A program made the position numbers and the translations under genes. Below the pieces are notes generated by a model. That model was not told the origin of the DNA. It worked only from the letters and a program-made list of their open reading frames with translations, and ran no database searches. Positions 17,135-25,385 of a stretch of 35,881 nucleotides of DNA are shown piece after piece. The DNA lies in the NCBI GenBank assembly GCA_014534095.1, contig JACVSD010000005.1:1-35881 (forward strand), read 5' to 3'. The DNA is from Nitrospiraceae bacterium (GTDB lineage: Bacteria > Nitrospirota > Nitrospiria > Nitrospirales > Nitrospiraceae). The first letter of the stretch is position 1; every line of letters starts with the position of its first letter.

Positions 17135-17941
17135 ATGGACAAGATCCTGGTCATTAATAATGAACCGCGAATCTTCGATCTATTGGCCACGATACTGGAG
17201 TGGAGCGAAGTGCTACCTGCTGAGAGCGGGCGTATGGGGTTGGATTTGTTTCTCCGTGAACGACCTGATCTCACCGTGCTGGACATCGAATTGCCGGACA
17301 TGGACGGGATTACGCTGCTGCGAAACATACGCGGCATCGATACCGAGATGCCTGTCGTCATTATTACGGTAGCTGGCACTGCCGTCACGAAAAAGCAAGC
17401 GCGGGAACTGGGCGTGACGGCATTTATTGACCAGAAACTATTACTCCCATACCTAGGAGAGCAGGTGGTGCATGATGTCAGGGGCGCCCGTCCCAAGCAT
17501 CACCCACTCATGCTCATGTCTGTGCTATTGGTGGATGACCATGCCCTGGTCCGTGAGGCTTTACGACGGATCTTGGAAGGGTATGGCGACATGATCGTTG
17601 TCGGTGAGGCGAGCAACGGAAAAGAGGCGGTGGACGCTGTAGAGATGTTGCTGCCCACCATCGTCGTGATGGACATTAGTATGCCGTGCATGAATGGAAT
17701 TGAAGCGACGGCCCGGATCAAGGCACGCCATCCGCGCATTTCGGTCATTGGGCTATCCGTCACGACAGAGCCAGACCACCACACAGCCATGATGGCAGCT
17801 GGCGCGACGGCGCTGATTCCCAAAGAAGCTGCCTGCGACCGGTTGCACTCGGCCATTAAGCAAGCGGTCCAGGGGAAAAGATCGATACGGTTTCCTAGCA
17901 TTGCAACGCCGGGGACAGGGCTTGATCTTGTCAGCAATTGA
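17135..17941 (+). CDS. Tandem-receiver protein without an output domain
   Basis: The 268-residue protein has two receiver domains. The first (1-120) keeps the phosphoacceptor Asp50 (TVLDIELP) and Thr78, but its acidic pair is replaced by Asn8-Asn9 and its lysine region reads IDQKLLLP, so phosphorylation may be weak or absent. The second (about 127-250) is NarL-like and intact: DDH at 134-136, Asp180 (VVMDISMP), Ser in IGLSVTT, Lys in IPKEA. The NarL DNA-binding helix-turn-helix that normally follows is missing; the frame ends 18 residues later. The product may act as a phosphate sink or adaptor, perhaps for orphan kinases. AGGGAGG precedes the ATG. Confidence 0.88.
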   Translation: MDKILVINNEPRIFDLLATILEWSEVLPAESGRMGLDLFLRERPDLTVLDIELPDMDGITLLRNIRGIDTEMPVVIITVAGTAVTKKQARELGVTAFIDQKLLLPYLGEQVVHDVRGARPKHHPLMLMSVLLVDDHALVREALRRILEGYGDMIVVGEASNGKEAVDAVEMLLPTIVVMDISMPCMNGIEATARIKARHPRISVIGLSVTTEPDHHTAMMAAGATALIPKEAACDRLHSAIKQAVQGKRSIRFPSIATPGTGLDLVSN

Positions 17942-18291
17942 GATTGCTCGAACCCCTAGTAGTCCTGGGTACTACCTGGTGTCTACGTCGCCTTAAGCAC
18001 ATCGCGTGGGAGAATGCGAGAGTGGCTGAATCGAAGCAGTCCTCAAGATGCTGTCCGGGTAGGGCACTTTCGAGTCTTACCTCTCCCCTATTCGGACGGT
18101 CCCAAGTTCTGGTGCTCAGGGATCGAGCGAGAAGACGCGGGTCCAACGTGGGTGAGTGCGCCACGCGGTCCTATACGCTTATCGGGGACACCTCACTCGT
18201 AGGGAGGTCTGCGTGAGGCGACCATTGATGTAGGAACCGCCAAGACCTTTCCCGGGCCCTGATAGTGCGGTACACAAAGTCGACCGCCGGC
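17942..18291. other. Gene-poor region with a tRNA-Leu-like relic
   Basis: No protein gene is seen. At about 18016-18088 the plus strand reads like the start of a tRNA-Leu (GCGAGAGTGGCTGAATCG), with a CTCAAGA loop-like word, a TTCGAGTC T-loop word and CTCTCCC at the end. The anticodon and T stems do not pair properly and it is about ten bases short, so it is at best a decayed tRNA. Confidence 0.4.
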
Positions 18292-18320
18292 GCTCAAGGG
18301 CCGTGAACCGGCCCTTGAGC
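18292..18320 (-). terminator. Strong hairpin after the DUF2382 gene
   Basis: GCTCAAGGGCCG pairs perfectly with CGGCCCTTGAGC over 12 bp with a 5-base loop. It ends 10 bases beyond the minus-strand stop codon. No T-run follows on the minus strand, so termination is likely but not certain to be intrinsic. Confidence 0.6.
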
Positions 18321-18330
18321 CTGGAGAGGT

Positions 18331-19503
18331 TTAGCGAGCCGTTTGCGGTAACGGATCCGCCAGAGCCACCGATGTTTCGAGGAGTTTGGCCTCGATCGTG
18401 CGCTGCTGAGTGTCAGTATCCTTGCGGATGGTGAGCATCTCCTTCAGCACTGGTCGCTTCGTGATTACCGGCACTTCCTTTTGGGTCTTGACGTAGAACG
18501 TCTTGTCTTTGAACACATCGGCAGGCACGTCACCCGTCGAGGTGGTCACTGGCGCGCGCTCGACGACCACATATTCTTCACGCAGAGAAACCGCCTGCTC
18601 GACGGGGCGTGCGGTCGGGCGGATCTGTACCCGGACGATGGCCTCGGGCACCTCCCGCTTGTCGATCATCAGGTCTTGTTTCACTTCAGCGATCGAGGCT
18701 GGGAGTCTCACATTATTGTGCAACGTGTTCTCGACTGCCTTGCTAACCGTGGTGTTGAGTTCGCCGGTAGGCACCACCGTGGTCGTTTTCCGGGCTTCGG
18801 GAGCCAGCTGAGGCTCTCGAACGATGTCCACGGTGTTCCCACGCAGCTGGTCCTGCACGTGCTCTGTCCGCTGCCGGCTCTCTTTGCGAATCGTCACCAT
18901 GTTGGTCACCACCGGTCGGATTGCTGCCATCGGAACCTCTGTCATCTCCGTCAACTCAATGGTCTTTGGCTCAAAGGCATGCTCATCGATTTCCATCGGG
19001 CGCCCGTTCCCCTGTGCGCGCTCCACCACAATGTGCTCGGTTCTGAGCTGAACCGACTCGCGCACCGGGATTTCGATCGGCTTGATTGTGATGCTGACGG
19101 TATCACCTTCAATGGTCCGCGTGCCGACCTGTAATTGCTCTTCAATGATCGGAATTGTCGTAGGCCTGTCGAAGGACGGAGCTGCTATCGCAGTCGAGGA
19201 CGGTTTCGCCGAAGACGGCCGCTTCGGGCTCGGCGCAGCGGAGGGGCTGGGAGTTCCCGGAAGCAGGGACTCTTCGATCGAACCTTGCTGAGGGGGCGGT
19301 GGATAGGTCCCATCGGGAGCTGCGGAGGACGATGGAGCGGTATTCGCGACTCGCCAGGCGGTGGCACCTTGGGACATGCCGTGCCCCTGCCCGGACGCTG
19401 AAGCCGCTTGGCATCCCATCCCGGCAAAAGCGGCAAGCGCGGTGACTGCCATCATTGAACGGACGGTTCGTACACGGGGCCTTCTATGAGCCAACTGGTG
19501 CAT
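18331..19503 (-). CDS. Exported DUF2382 (YsnF/AvaK-type) protein with two repeats
   Basis: The start is placed at the second ATG (19503), because AAAGGAA lies at proper distance before it and inside the coding of the longer frame (19518). The 390-residue product has a signal segment (about 17-33) ending near a Cys (GMGCQAA, a poor lipobox). A Pro/Ser-rich linker runs over about 40-110. Two DUF2382 copies follow, each with the ExxxVxxRxV and VVVERA plan: QLRTEHIVVERAQ and SLREEYVVVERAP, with VPMAAIRPVVTNMVTIRK and VPVITKRPVLKEMLTIRK. In other bacteria this domain occurs in general-stress proteins, often beside a PRC-barrel, which is absent here. Envelope location is inferred. Confidence 0.85.
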   Translation of the reverse strand: MHQLAHRRPRVRTVRSMMAVTALAAFAGMGCQAASASGQGHGMSQGATAWRVANTAPSSSAAPDGTYPPPPQQGSIEESLLPGTPSPSAAPSPKRPSSAKPSSTAIAAPSFDRPTTIPIIEEQLQVGTRTIEGDTVSITIKPIEIPVRESVQLRTEHIVVERAQGNGRPMEIDEHAFEPKTIELTEMTEVPMAAIRPVVTNMVTIRKESRQRTEHVQDQLRGNTVDIVREPQLAPEARKTTTVVPTGELNTTVSKAVENTLHNNVRLPASIAEVKQDLMIDKREVPEAIVRVQIRPTARPVEQAVSLREEYVVVERAPVTTSTGDVPADVFKDKTFYVKTQKEVPVITKRPVLKEMLTIRKDTDTQQRTIEAKLLETSVALADPLPQTAR

Positions 19504-19518
19504 AGCACTTCCTTTCAT

Positions 19519-20131
19519 CAGGGTAATACATATTCAAATTATCGCCGTTAGGACCAGAGCCCACAACGCGGAGCCTGCCCCGTATTCATGAAGGACCCTC
19601 GCGGTGCTACCCGCCGGCAAAGGGAAAGTGAGAGGTGAGTGGGTGAGTGAAGCAGTAATGAATGAAAGAAAATGTCAGCGCATCATGCCTAACGCCTTTG
19701 GCGTCACATCTCACATCGATGGAACGCTTCATACGCAACCAGGCAGTACGCGGGAGACAGCCAGGACGCAGGCCTCTCAGGACTCCGGCCTCTATGGACA
19801 AGTCGATGAATGAACACACATGGCGGCTCATCGTAGATCAAAGCACCGCTCATTCTCGGCCACACTAAAGACAAGCTGTCTATAGATGGAGAACATGTCT
19901 TGCCAGGTGTGGCCAGGGACAGGGACCAGTGAGTGCGGTGTGTATGCAAGGATATGAGCGATGATCTCTTCCGCTATATAGAAACAGACGTCGCTATCCA
20001 TACAAGCGAACATAGCGAAGAAGACAGAGAGGGCCTGGACTTATCTGCACCGGTCAAGCCTCAGTGGTTCACGCGAGCGGTCTTTATATTGCATCCCACA
20101 TTCCCGTTATCCTCTGAGGGTGAGATATTCC
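19519..20131. other. Gene-poor region upstream of the YihY gene
   Basis: No recognised gene. A plus frame from about 19933 or 19954 (MSDDLFRYIETDVAIHTS) to 20163 overlaps the next gene and has only a weak site, so I leave it uncalled. The region is lower in GC than its neighbours and contains the bipartite hairpin listed at 19858-19914. Confidence 0.5.
19858..19914. other. Bipartite stem-loop, possible RNA element
   Basis: GGCCACAC (19858-19865) pairs with GTGTGGCC (19907-19914), and AAGACA (19868-19873) pairs with TGTCTT (19896-19901). This gives a 57-base hairpin with an 8-bp outer and 6-bp inner stem separated by a 2/5 internal loop and closed by a 22-base loop. It lies between divergent genes, so it could be a small RNA, a leader element or a protein-binding site. 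Confidence 0.4.
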
Positions 20132-21538
20132 ATGGAGATGTATGCCGTGCTTCGCTCGCTTAGGCCCGCAACGCTCTGGCCTCTCCTCAAGGAGGCCGCC
20201 TCCGACTGGAGCCACGATCGTGCTCCCCGGCTCGGTGCCGCCCTCGCCTACTACACCGTGTTTTCCATCGTCCCGCTGCTGATCATCATAATTGCCGTTA
20301 TCGGACTGGTGTTCGGCCAAGATGCCGCCCAAGGGGCCATCATGCAGCACATCGCCAGTTTGGTCGGTGAACAAAGTGCAGCCACGCTGAAAGACATGAT
20401 TCAGCGAGCAGATGAACCATCCACGGGAATTCTAGCGACGATCATCGCAGTCGGCACCGCTCTGCTAGGCGCCTCGGGTTTTTTTGGCGAGTTACAGTCG
20501 GCCCTCAACACCGTGTGGGGCCTCCAGCCCAAAGAAGGCCTCGGGATTTGGGGATATATTCGGAGCCGATTTCTTTCGATGGCCACGGTCCTGGGAACCG
20601 CCTTTCTCCTATTGGTGTCCCTACTGCTGACTGCGGCCGTATCGAGCGTTGGCAAATGGTTCGGTGGCCTGCTCCCGCTCCCTGAGTTGGTCTTACAGGC
20701 GATCAATGTGCTGCTGTCCTTCATCGTAATTACGGGCCTCTTTGCGATGATCTTCAAAGTTCTGCCGGATGCCCATGTGGCCTGGCGAGATGTCTGGGTC
20801 GGCGCGGCGCTCACGGCGGCCTTGTTTACTGTCGGAAAATTCGCCATCGGCCTATATCTCGGCAAAAGCAATCCCGGCTCGGGATACGGGGCGGCGGGGT
20901 CGCTCGTCATCCTGCTCGTGTGGGTCTACTACTCGGCCCAGATTCTCCTATATGGTGCCGAGTTCACACAGGTCTATGCTAATAGACGCGGCGGGCAGAT
21001 CGTGCCTACCAAGGAAGCCGATATAATTGACCCGAAGAAAGCGACGCCGCCCGACCAACTGGCTTCGAAGGCCGCAAGACCAGAGCAATCAGGGGATGGT
21101 GAGTGGGCACATGTCAAACAAGCCTTCCCACCAGTGCGCTCGAAGGCGGTACACCGGCAGACACAGCAAAGGACAACCGATATTGAAGACGACTTGAGAC
21201 AGATCTTGGTGACTCGTGTGGCACTCTCGGAGAAAATTGGATTGCTTGAACAGCGTGTTGACGAAACCGTTGTGCGCACGAAGATGGCCGCGCATGATGT
21301 CATGGTACAGGTGAAAGATACCGGCGCGAGAGTGGTGCACCTCACCGCGGCACAGTTCAAGCCAGCTGTCTTGGCAGCTCAGCGACCATGGCTGCTTGTG
21401 GGCATGGTGGTTTCGGCCGGGCTCGTAGCCGGATGGCTGTACAAACGGAACCCCTCGAATCAAGGATCCGGATCCCCAGGCGCAAAGCCGTTACGACGAC
21501 GCCCGGGGCGCAGAGACACGGAACGTCAGGCGGCATGA
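20132..21538 (+). CDS. YihY/BrkB-family membrane protein with DUF3618/YqjD-like tail
   Basis: The start is put at the ATG at 20132, with GAGGGTGA upstream; a GTG at 20120 is an alternative. Residues about 1-285 are a YihY/BrkB protein: the SDWSHDRAPRLGAALAYYTVFSIVPLLII opening, six membrane helices, and GYGAAGSLVILLVWVYYSAQILLYGAEFTQVYA at the end. Residues about 350-445 add a helical region (DIEDDLRQILVTRVALSEKIGLLEQRVDETV) followed by a final membrane helix after RPWLLVGM and a basic tail. This resembles DUF3618 or the DUF883/YqjD ribosome- and membrane-associated proteins. YihY proteins are about 290 residues, so the tail is a fusion. The transport or other role is unknown. The AI-2E family gene follows 25 bp later. 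Confidence 0.9.
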   Translation: MEMYAVLRSLRPATLWPLLKEAASDWSHDRAPRLGAALAYYTVFSIVPLLIIIIAVIGLVFGQDAAQGAIMQHIASLVGEQSAATLKDMIQRADEPSTGILATIIAVGTALLGASGFFGELQSALNTVWGLQPKEGLGIWGYIRSRFLSMATVLGTAFLLLVSLLLTAAVSSVGKWFGGLLPLPELVLQAINVLLSFIVITGLFAMIFKVLPDAHVAWRDVWVGAALTAALFTVGKFAIGLYLGKSNPGSGYGAAGSLVILLVWVYYSAQILLYGAEFTQVYANRRGGQIVPTKEADIIDPKKATPPDQLASKAARPEQSGDGEWAHVKQAFPPVRSKAVHRQTQQRTTDIEDDLRQILVTRVALSEKIGLLEQRVDETVVRTKMAAHDVMVQVKDTGARVVHLTAAQFKPAVLAAQRPWLLVGMVVSAGLVAGWLYKRNPSNQGSGSPGAKPLRRRPGRRDTERQAA

Positions 21539-21563
21539 ACCGACTCACTAGCCGGGGGAGTCT

Positions 21564-22760
21564 GTGTCTGCAGTCATGGAGACCGCGCCGGGCGATGCAT
21601 ACCATGCAACGTCCGCTTGCCCTTCAGAAATTAACGACACTGCACAGAGCTTGATGCCCCCACAAGTACTATCAACGACCTTTTTGGTCTTGTGCTTACT
21701 GCTGCTGTATCAGCTGGCGTTGATCTTTGCGCCATTTTTCACGCCAATCATGTGGGCGCTCATCTTGGCACGTCTGTTTTATCCGATCTATCGCTATCTG
21801 GCACGGCTCGTCGGAGGGCGAACAACCATCGCAGCGGCGCTCAGCACCTTGACGGTCACCTTGGTTGCGGTCCTGCCGGTCGCGTACCTCGCCTTTGTCG
21901 CGGTCACGGAAACTGTGCATGCGTATCAGACGGCCTTCGCCTGGGTACAAGGCGGAGGGCTCAAACGGTTGCCAATGTTCGTGGCAGGGCTTCCCCTCAT
22001 CGGCAATCTATCGCAAAGCATACTCGGGCAGTTTATCGTGGCTTATGGCGATCTGCAGGGTTCACTGCTTGAAGGAAGCAAGGCGGTCAGCAGCGTGCTC
22101 TTGACCGGTGCGGGCGGTCTGGCGAGTAATACCTTCGAACTCCTCACCGATTTCCTGATCATGTTGTTTACGCTGTTCTTCTTCTTTCGTGACGGGCGCC
22201 GTCTCTATAGCACCTTCTATGACACCATTCCGATTGACGAGAGTTACAAAGCCGTCATCTTCCAACGGCTCAATCAGACGATGGTTGCCGTCGTGCGCGG
22301 GACGTTGCTGACGGCGCTCGCGCAAGGCATCGTCGCCGGTCTGACCTATTGGGCACTCGCTGTCCCCTTCCCTGTCTTCCTGGGCTCGCTCAGCGCCCTT
22401 CTCTCTCTTCTGCCGTTTGGCGGCACAGCGCTGGTCTGGGGGCCGGTGGCTGCATATCTCTTTTGGACTGGGGCACTATGGAAAGGGCTGGTCATGATAG
22501 CCGTCGGCGTGGGGCTCGTCGGGTTAATGGATAACTTCCTGCAGCCGCTCCTGGTCGGCACGGGAGCCGATTTGCCCGTCCTATTCCTCTTCTTCGCCTC
22601 ATTAGGAGGCCTGGCCTACTTTGGGTTTATCGGATTGTTCCTTGGACCGATCCTCCTTGGGATCGCAATTGCGACCTTCAAAATATATCAAGACAACTAT
22701 CGCACCAAGGCGGGTCTTCCACCGACGTCCCACCGGGGGGGACCAATTGGACTCGTGTGA
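21564..22760 (+). CDS. AI-2E family (PF01594) permease
   Basis: The 398-residue membrane protein has about eight helices and the family pattern: an early PFFTPIMWALILARLFYPIYRYL hairpin, a soluble middle with VYGDLQGSLLEG-like helices, then TLFFFFRDGRRLYSTFYDTIPIDESY, LTALAQGIVAGLTYWALAVPFPVFLGSLSALLSLLPFGGTALVWGP and DNFLQPLLVGTGADLPVLFLFFASLGGLAYFGFIGLFLGPILLGI. Despite the name, many members are exporters or ion antiporters unrelated to AI-2. The GTG start has a GGGGGAG site; an ATG four codons later is possible. It is probably co-transcribed with the YihY gene. Confidence 0.92.
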   Translation: MSAVMETAPGDAYHATSACPSEINDTAQSLMPPQVLSTTFLVLCLLLLYQLALIFAPFFTPIMWALILARLFYPIYRYLARLVGGRTTIAAALSTLTVTLVAVLPVAYLAFVAVTETVHAYQTAFAWVQGGGLKRLPMFVAGLPLIGNLSQSILGQFIVAYGDLQGSLLEGSKAVSSVLLTGAGGLASNTFELLTDFLIMLFTLFFFFRDGRRLYSTFYDTIPIDESYKAVIFQRLNQTMVAVVRGTLLTALAQGIVAGLTYWALAVPFPVFLGSLSALLSLLPFGGTALVWGPVAAYLFWTGALWKGLVMIAVGVGLVGLMDNFLQPLLVGTGADLPVLFLFFASLGGLAYFGFIGLFLGPILLGIAIATFKIYQDNYRTKAGLPPTSHRGGPIGLV

Positions 22761-23191
22761 GATGAGAAGCGGTTCGTCCATCCATCTAAGATCTTTGCAT
22801 CAGCAAGCGAGACGGGCTCGGTCAGGCAAGCAAGACCTGTAAGGAAGCGCCCCACCTCGCGCGTGCCATTCCGGAGCACAGTCCCGTGAGTGTCGGCATC
22901 ACAATCCTCCCACGTGTAGAGACACCCACATAGAGCCGCCCCAAATTTTTGAGACGACCTTACCATTGATGAAACGCGGTCCTGGCTATCCGGCGTCTTC
23001 CGATGGCGGCGAGATTGGTGCAACAGCGATACAAGGGTTGCGCGGTGAGTGATGGTGAAATAGCTGCCCGTTCCTGTATCTCAAAGCGCGTTCTCTTGCC
23101 GTTCTGTATCAGGTCAGTGAGGACCAGACACATGCGTACCGTACCGAAATACGCCGCGACAGCATTGTCGATCCAATAGACATATCCTTTC
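22761..23191. other. Gene-poor region
   Basis: No recognised gene. The minus strand has a 57-codon frame from about 23134 (MCLVLTDLIQNGKRTRFEIQ) whose reading frame continues upstream as plausible protein sequence (KKGYVYWIDNAVAAYFG) without a start. It could be the remnant of a decayed gene. A minus frame at 22697-23023 overlaps the AI-2E gene end and looks non-coding. Confidence 0.4.
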
Positions 23192-23221
23192 TTGACAGTT
23201 CCCCTAGCCGCGGCTTAGCAT
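23192..23221 (+). promoter_or_regulatory. Sigma-70-like promoter abutting the sensor-module gene
   Basis: TTGACA (23192-23197) and TAGCAT (23216-23221) are 18 bp apart. The GTG start at 23232 is only 10 bases beyond the -10 element, so the transcript would have almost no leader, and no Shine-Dalgarno sequence is visible. Confidence 0.55.
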
Positions 23222-23231
23222 CCCGCCCGTT

Positions 23232-23933
23232 GTGAACAGCCATTCAATCAGTCATCTTGAGGTATCGGACGACAACCACTCGCGGCGAACCGGCTTGGCC
23301 GAACAACTCCCATTATCGATTGGGATCGGCATTCTCCTTCTCGCCATTTTCACGGTAGATACTCGTATGGCCTTGGGATTCACGCCTTGGCTGCTCTATG
23401 TCCTCCCCATCGGACTGACTTACTGGCTTACGGCACCCTATGCCCCTCTTGTAACGGCTGCTTTATGCACTGTCTTGATGATCGCTGATTATGGTCTCTC
23501 TGCTCCGCTGGTGCCTCAGGAGCTTGCGTTAACCAATCGCATCATCGGGAGTGGGACATTCTGGGTCCTGGCATGGTTGATCATGAACTATCAGCGTCTC
23601 CTTCAGCATCAATGGGCAGTCACGGAACAGACGAAGTTAGAACTGAGGGAACGGACACAGGACCTCGGTCGCATGGTGACTGCCTTACGAGCGCCGCGAG
23701 ATGAGCAACATGAAGAGATAGGACAACCGCCGGTGGTGATTCAGGGATTTAAGCGGCATGTGACGGACATGCTCGTAGCGGAACGTCGTCGTTTGGAGGA
23801 GAGGGCGATTGATCTTGCCGGGAAGGATGAGACACCCCATCCCGCAGACCAGGGCTTGGATGCCACTCTAGAGGATCTTCAACAACTACGAAAACAGCTC
23901 GAGCAGTTGCAGCGCGATCTCCTTAAAAACTAA
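23232..23933 (+). CDS. Membrane sensor module plus coiled coil, lacking a kinase
   Basis: The 233-residue protein has four hydrophobic segments between about residues 26 and 120 (LSIGIGILLLAIFTVD, GFTPWLLYVLPIGLTYWL, PLVTAALCTVLMIADYGL, ALTNRIIGSGTFWVLAWLIMNY). This is the membrane sensor seen at the N-terminus of many histidine kinases, particularly in Nitrospira as I recall. It then has helical coiled coils (TEQTKLELRERTQDLGRMVTAL, LQQLRKQLEQLQRDLL) but no HisKA or ATPase domain before the stop. Either the kinase was lost or it is an adaptor that pairs with another kinase. The start is GTG with no clear ribosome site. Confidence 0.75.
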   Translation: MNSHSISHLEVSDDNHSRRTGLAEQLPLSIGIGILLLAIFTVDTRMALGFTPWLLYVLPIGLTYWLTAPYAPLVTAALCTVLMIADYGLSAPLVPQELALTNRIIGSGTFWVLAWLIMNYQRLLQHQWAVTEQTKLELRERTQDLGRMVTALRAPRDEQHEEIGQPPVVIQGFKRHVTDMLVAERRRLEERAIDLAGKDETPHPADQGLDATLEDLQQLRKQLEQLQRDLLKN

Positions 23934-23996
23934 GTCAGCCGCGATCCTGTCAATTGTTTACCAACGCCAGATTTCACCGATACCCTTCACGCTCAG

Positions 23997-24575
23997 TCAT
24001 CTCGATTCTTTCACGACAAAATGAACGCTCCTGTTCCGCTGCCAACACTCGCGACTATGCTCGTCGCACAGCGGGCGATCCTTCCCATAGCTTGTCGTTT
24101 TCAACTTGACCGAGAGCAGTCCTAATTCTTGAAGATACAACTTCACACGCTTCGCCCGCCGATCACCCAGTACAATGTTATATGCTGCTGTACCTGCTTC
24201 ATCGCCACGGCCCTCAAGAACCACTTGCGAGACACCATCCCGTTTGAGGCGCATTGCAGCCGCATCCAATAAAGGGAACGCATCGGCTCTGATGCTGGAT
24301 TCATCGAAGTTAAACAGCACATCGGACAACGTCTCTTGACCGAACCCCGTCGCAGTACGCGCCGACAACTCCGCTCGCACCGCCGGTTTGCTGAGGGACT
24401 TCGGCAGAAAAGCATTTGGCGGTTGAACGTACATGATTGCCGGCTCGTCAATCTGTTCCTCTTGAACCCTGTCATCCGTACCGGTCTCAGAGCCAAATAG
24501 AGTGGCACATCCCTGTCCAAGCAGCATAACCACACCCATCATTCCAGCCATGACCAATTCAGATGGTTTTCGCAT
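23997..24575 (-). CDS. OmpA-family lipoprotein (Pal-like)
   Basis: This 192-residue protein has a lipoprotein signal with lipobox LGQGC (Cys23). The OmpA-like peptidoglycan-binding domain runs from about residue 85 to 190: VLFNFDESSIRADAFPLLDAAA, VVLEGRGDEAGTAAYNIVLGDRRAKRVKLYL and TSYGKDRPLCDEHSRECWQRNRSVHFV. The motif order is that of Pal (NxxLGxRRA and the NRR-like end, here NRS). It should tether the outer membrane to peptidoglycan. No tol genes are next to it, so it is probably a Pal paralogue. GAAGGAG precedes the ATG. Confidence 0.9.
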   Translation of the reverse strand: MRKPSELVMAGMMGVVMLLGQGCATLFGSETGTDDRVQEEQIDEPAIMYVQPPNAFLPKSLSKPAVRAELSARTATGFGQETLSDVLFNFDESSIRADAFPLLDAAAMRLKRDGVSQVVLEGRGDEAGTAAYNIVLGDRRAKRVKLYLQELGLLSVKLKTTSYGKDRPLCDEHSRECWQRNRSVHFVVKESR

Positions 24576-24631
24576 ACGGTCTCCTTCGGGGTTTCACGCC
24601 CGTGCAGACGATGTTCCTTAACCGTACGACG

Positions 24632-24802
24632 CTACGCAGCAACAGGCGCCTTTCCAGTACCCGCTGTGCTGGAGGGAAGGCTATGTTGAAACGGCGTTGC
24701 TACGCGCCGCTTCTCCGCGGCAATCTCCAGCGCCATAGTGGACGTCACGGTCCATACCAACGCTGTCATAGTGGCGAGACCGAATAAGATGACCGTTACC
24801 AT
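24632..24802 (-). CDS. 56-residue single-helix membrane protein
   Basis: The ATG at 24802 has a GAGGAGG site 7-8 bases upstream, which decides the start over the longer frame to 24895. Residues 2-25 (VTVILFGLATMTALVWTVTSTMAL) make one membrane helix, followed by a basic and polar tail. It lies upstream of the OmpA lipoprotein on the same strand. The plan is like the small proteins at 9751 and 10794. The function is unknown. Confidence 0.6.
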   Translation of the reverse strand: MVTVILFGLATMTALVWTVTSTMALEIAAEKRRVATPFQHSLPSSTAGTGKAPVAA

Positions 24803-24982
24803 GCGATACCCTCCTCGTTGATTGTCTTTTAGAATTCGATTCTTTTGGCGAAGTGCCTTTCTGCAAGGCGAGTGCCATGCACCTGCCGACCCCATACTAC
24901 GGAGTTACGCTCCATCCTCCGCTTTTCCATTTTCACTCTTAAGCGTCGTCATGTGTCTGCACGCTTTGTGAACTAAGCACTG

Positions 24983-24992
24983 CCAATATTGG
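24983..24992. promoter_or_regulatory. CCAATATTGG palindrome between divergent small genes
   Basis: A perfect 10-bp palindrome lies between the minus-strand membrane peptide and the plus-strand zinc-ribbon gene. It could be an operator; nothing else supports this. Confidence 0.25.
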
Positions 24993-25097
24993 GCACTCGC
25001 AGACTTCAGATCCCTCTTCGGAAGTACTTCCTCCTGGTCTTACAGGTCAGCTTTGGGCCTTCTACACTTCTCTTCAGAGCAGAAGAAGGAGGCCAAC

Positions 25098-25331
25098 ATG
25101 AAATGCGATCGGTGCCAAGGATTCATGCTTCAAGATAGTTTTTTGGACATGGAGGAATCGTTTGAAGGGATGTGGCTACGCGCATGGCGTTGTCTGAACT
25201 GTGGCCATGCCGTGGACTCCGTCATGCTCGCCAACCGTCAGCGGCAAGCTAGACCGGAATCACCCGGTGAGAGACAAGAAGAAACGGTTCCGAACACATC
25301 CCACAATACTTGGGCAGCGTTAGCGGCTTAA
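25098..25331 (+). CDS. Small zinc-ribbon protein
   Basis: The ATG at 25098 is chosen because AAGGAGG precedes it; the open frame extends upstream to 25053. The 77-residue product has two CxxC knuckles, Cys3/Cys6 (MKCDRCQG) and Cys32/Cys35 (RCLNCGH), which should bind one zinc, followed by a polar tail. Such proteins are frequent beside regulators; here a lone receiver gene starts 54 bp downstream. The role is unknown. Confidence 0.75.
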   Translation: MKCDRCQGFMLQDSFLDMEESFEGMWLRAWRCLNCGHAVDSVMLANRQRQARPESPGERQEETVPNTSHNTWAALAA

Positions 25332-25385
25332 CACGTTCTGCGGTCATTGAAGCGTAACGGATCCTGAATTAACGGGGAGCTAGCT

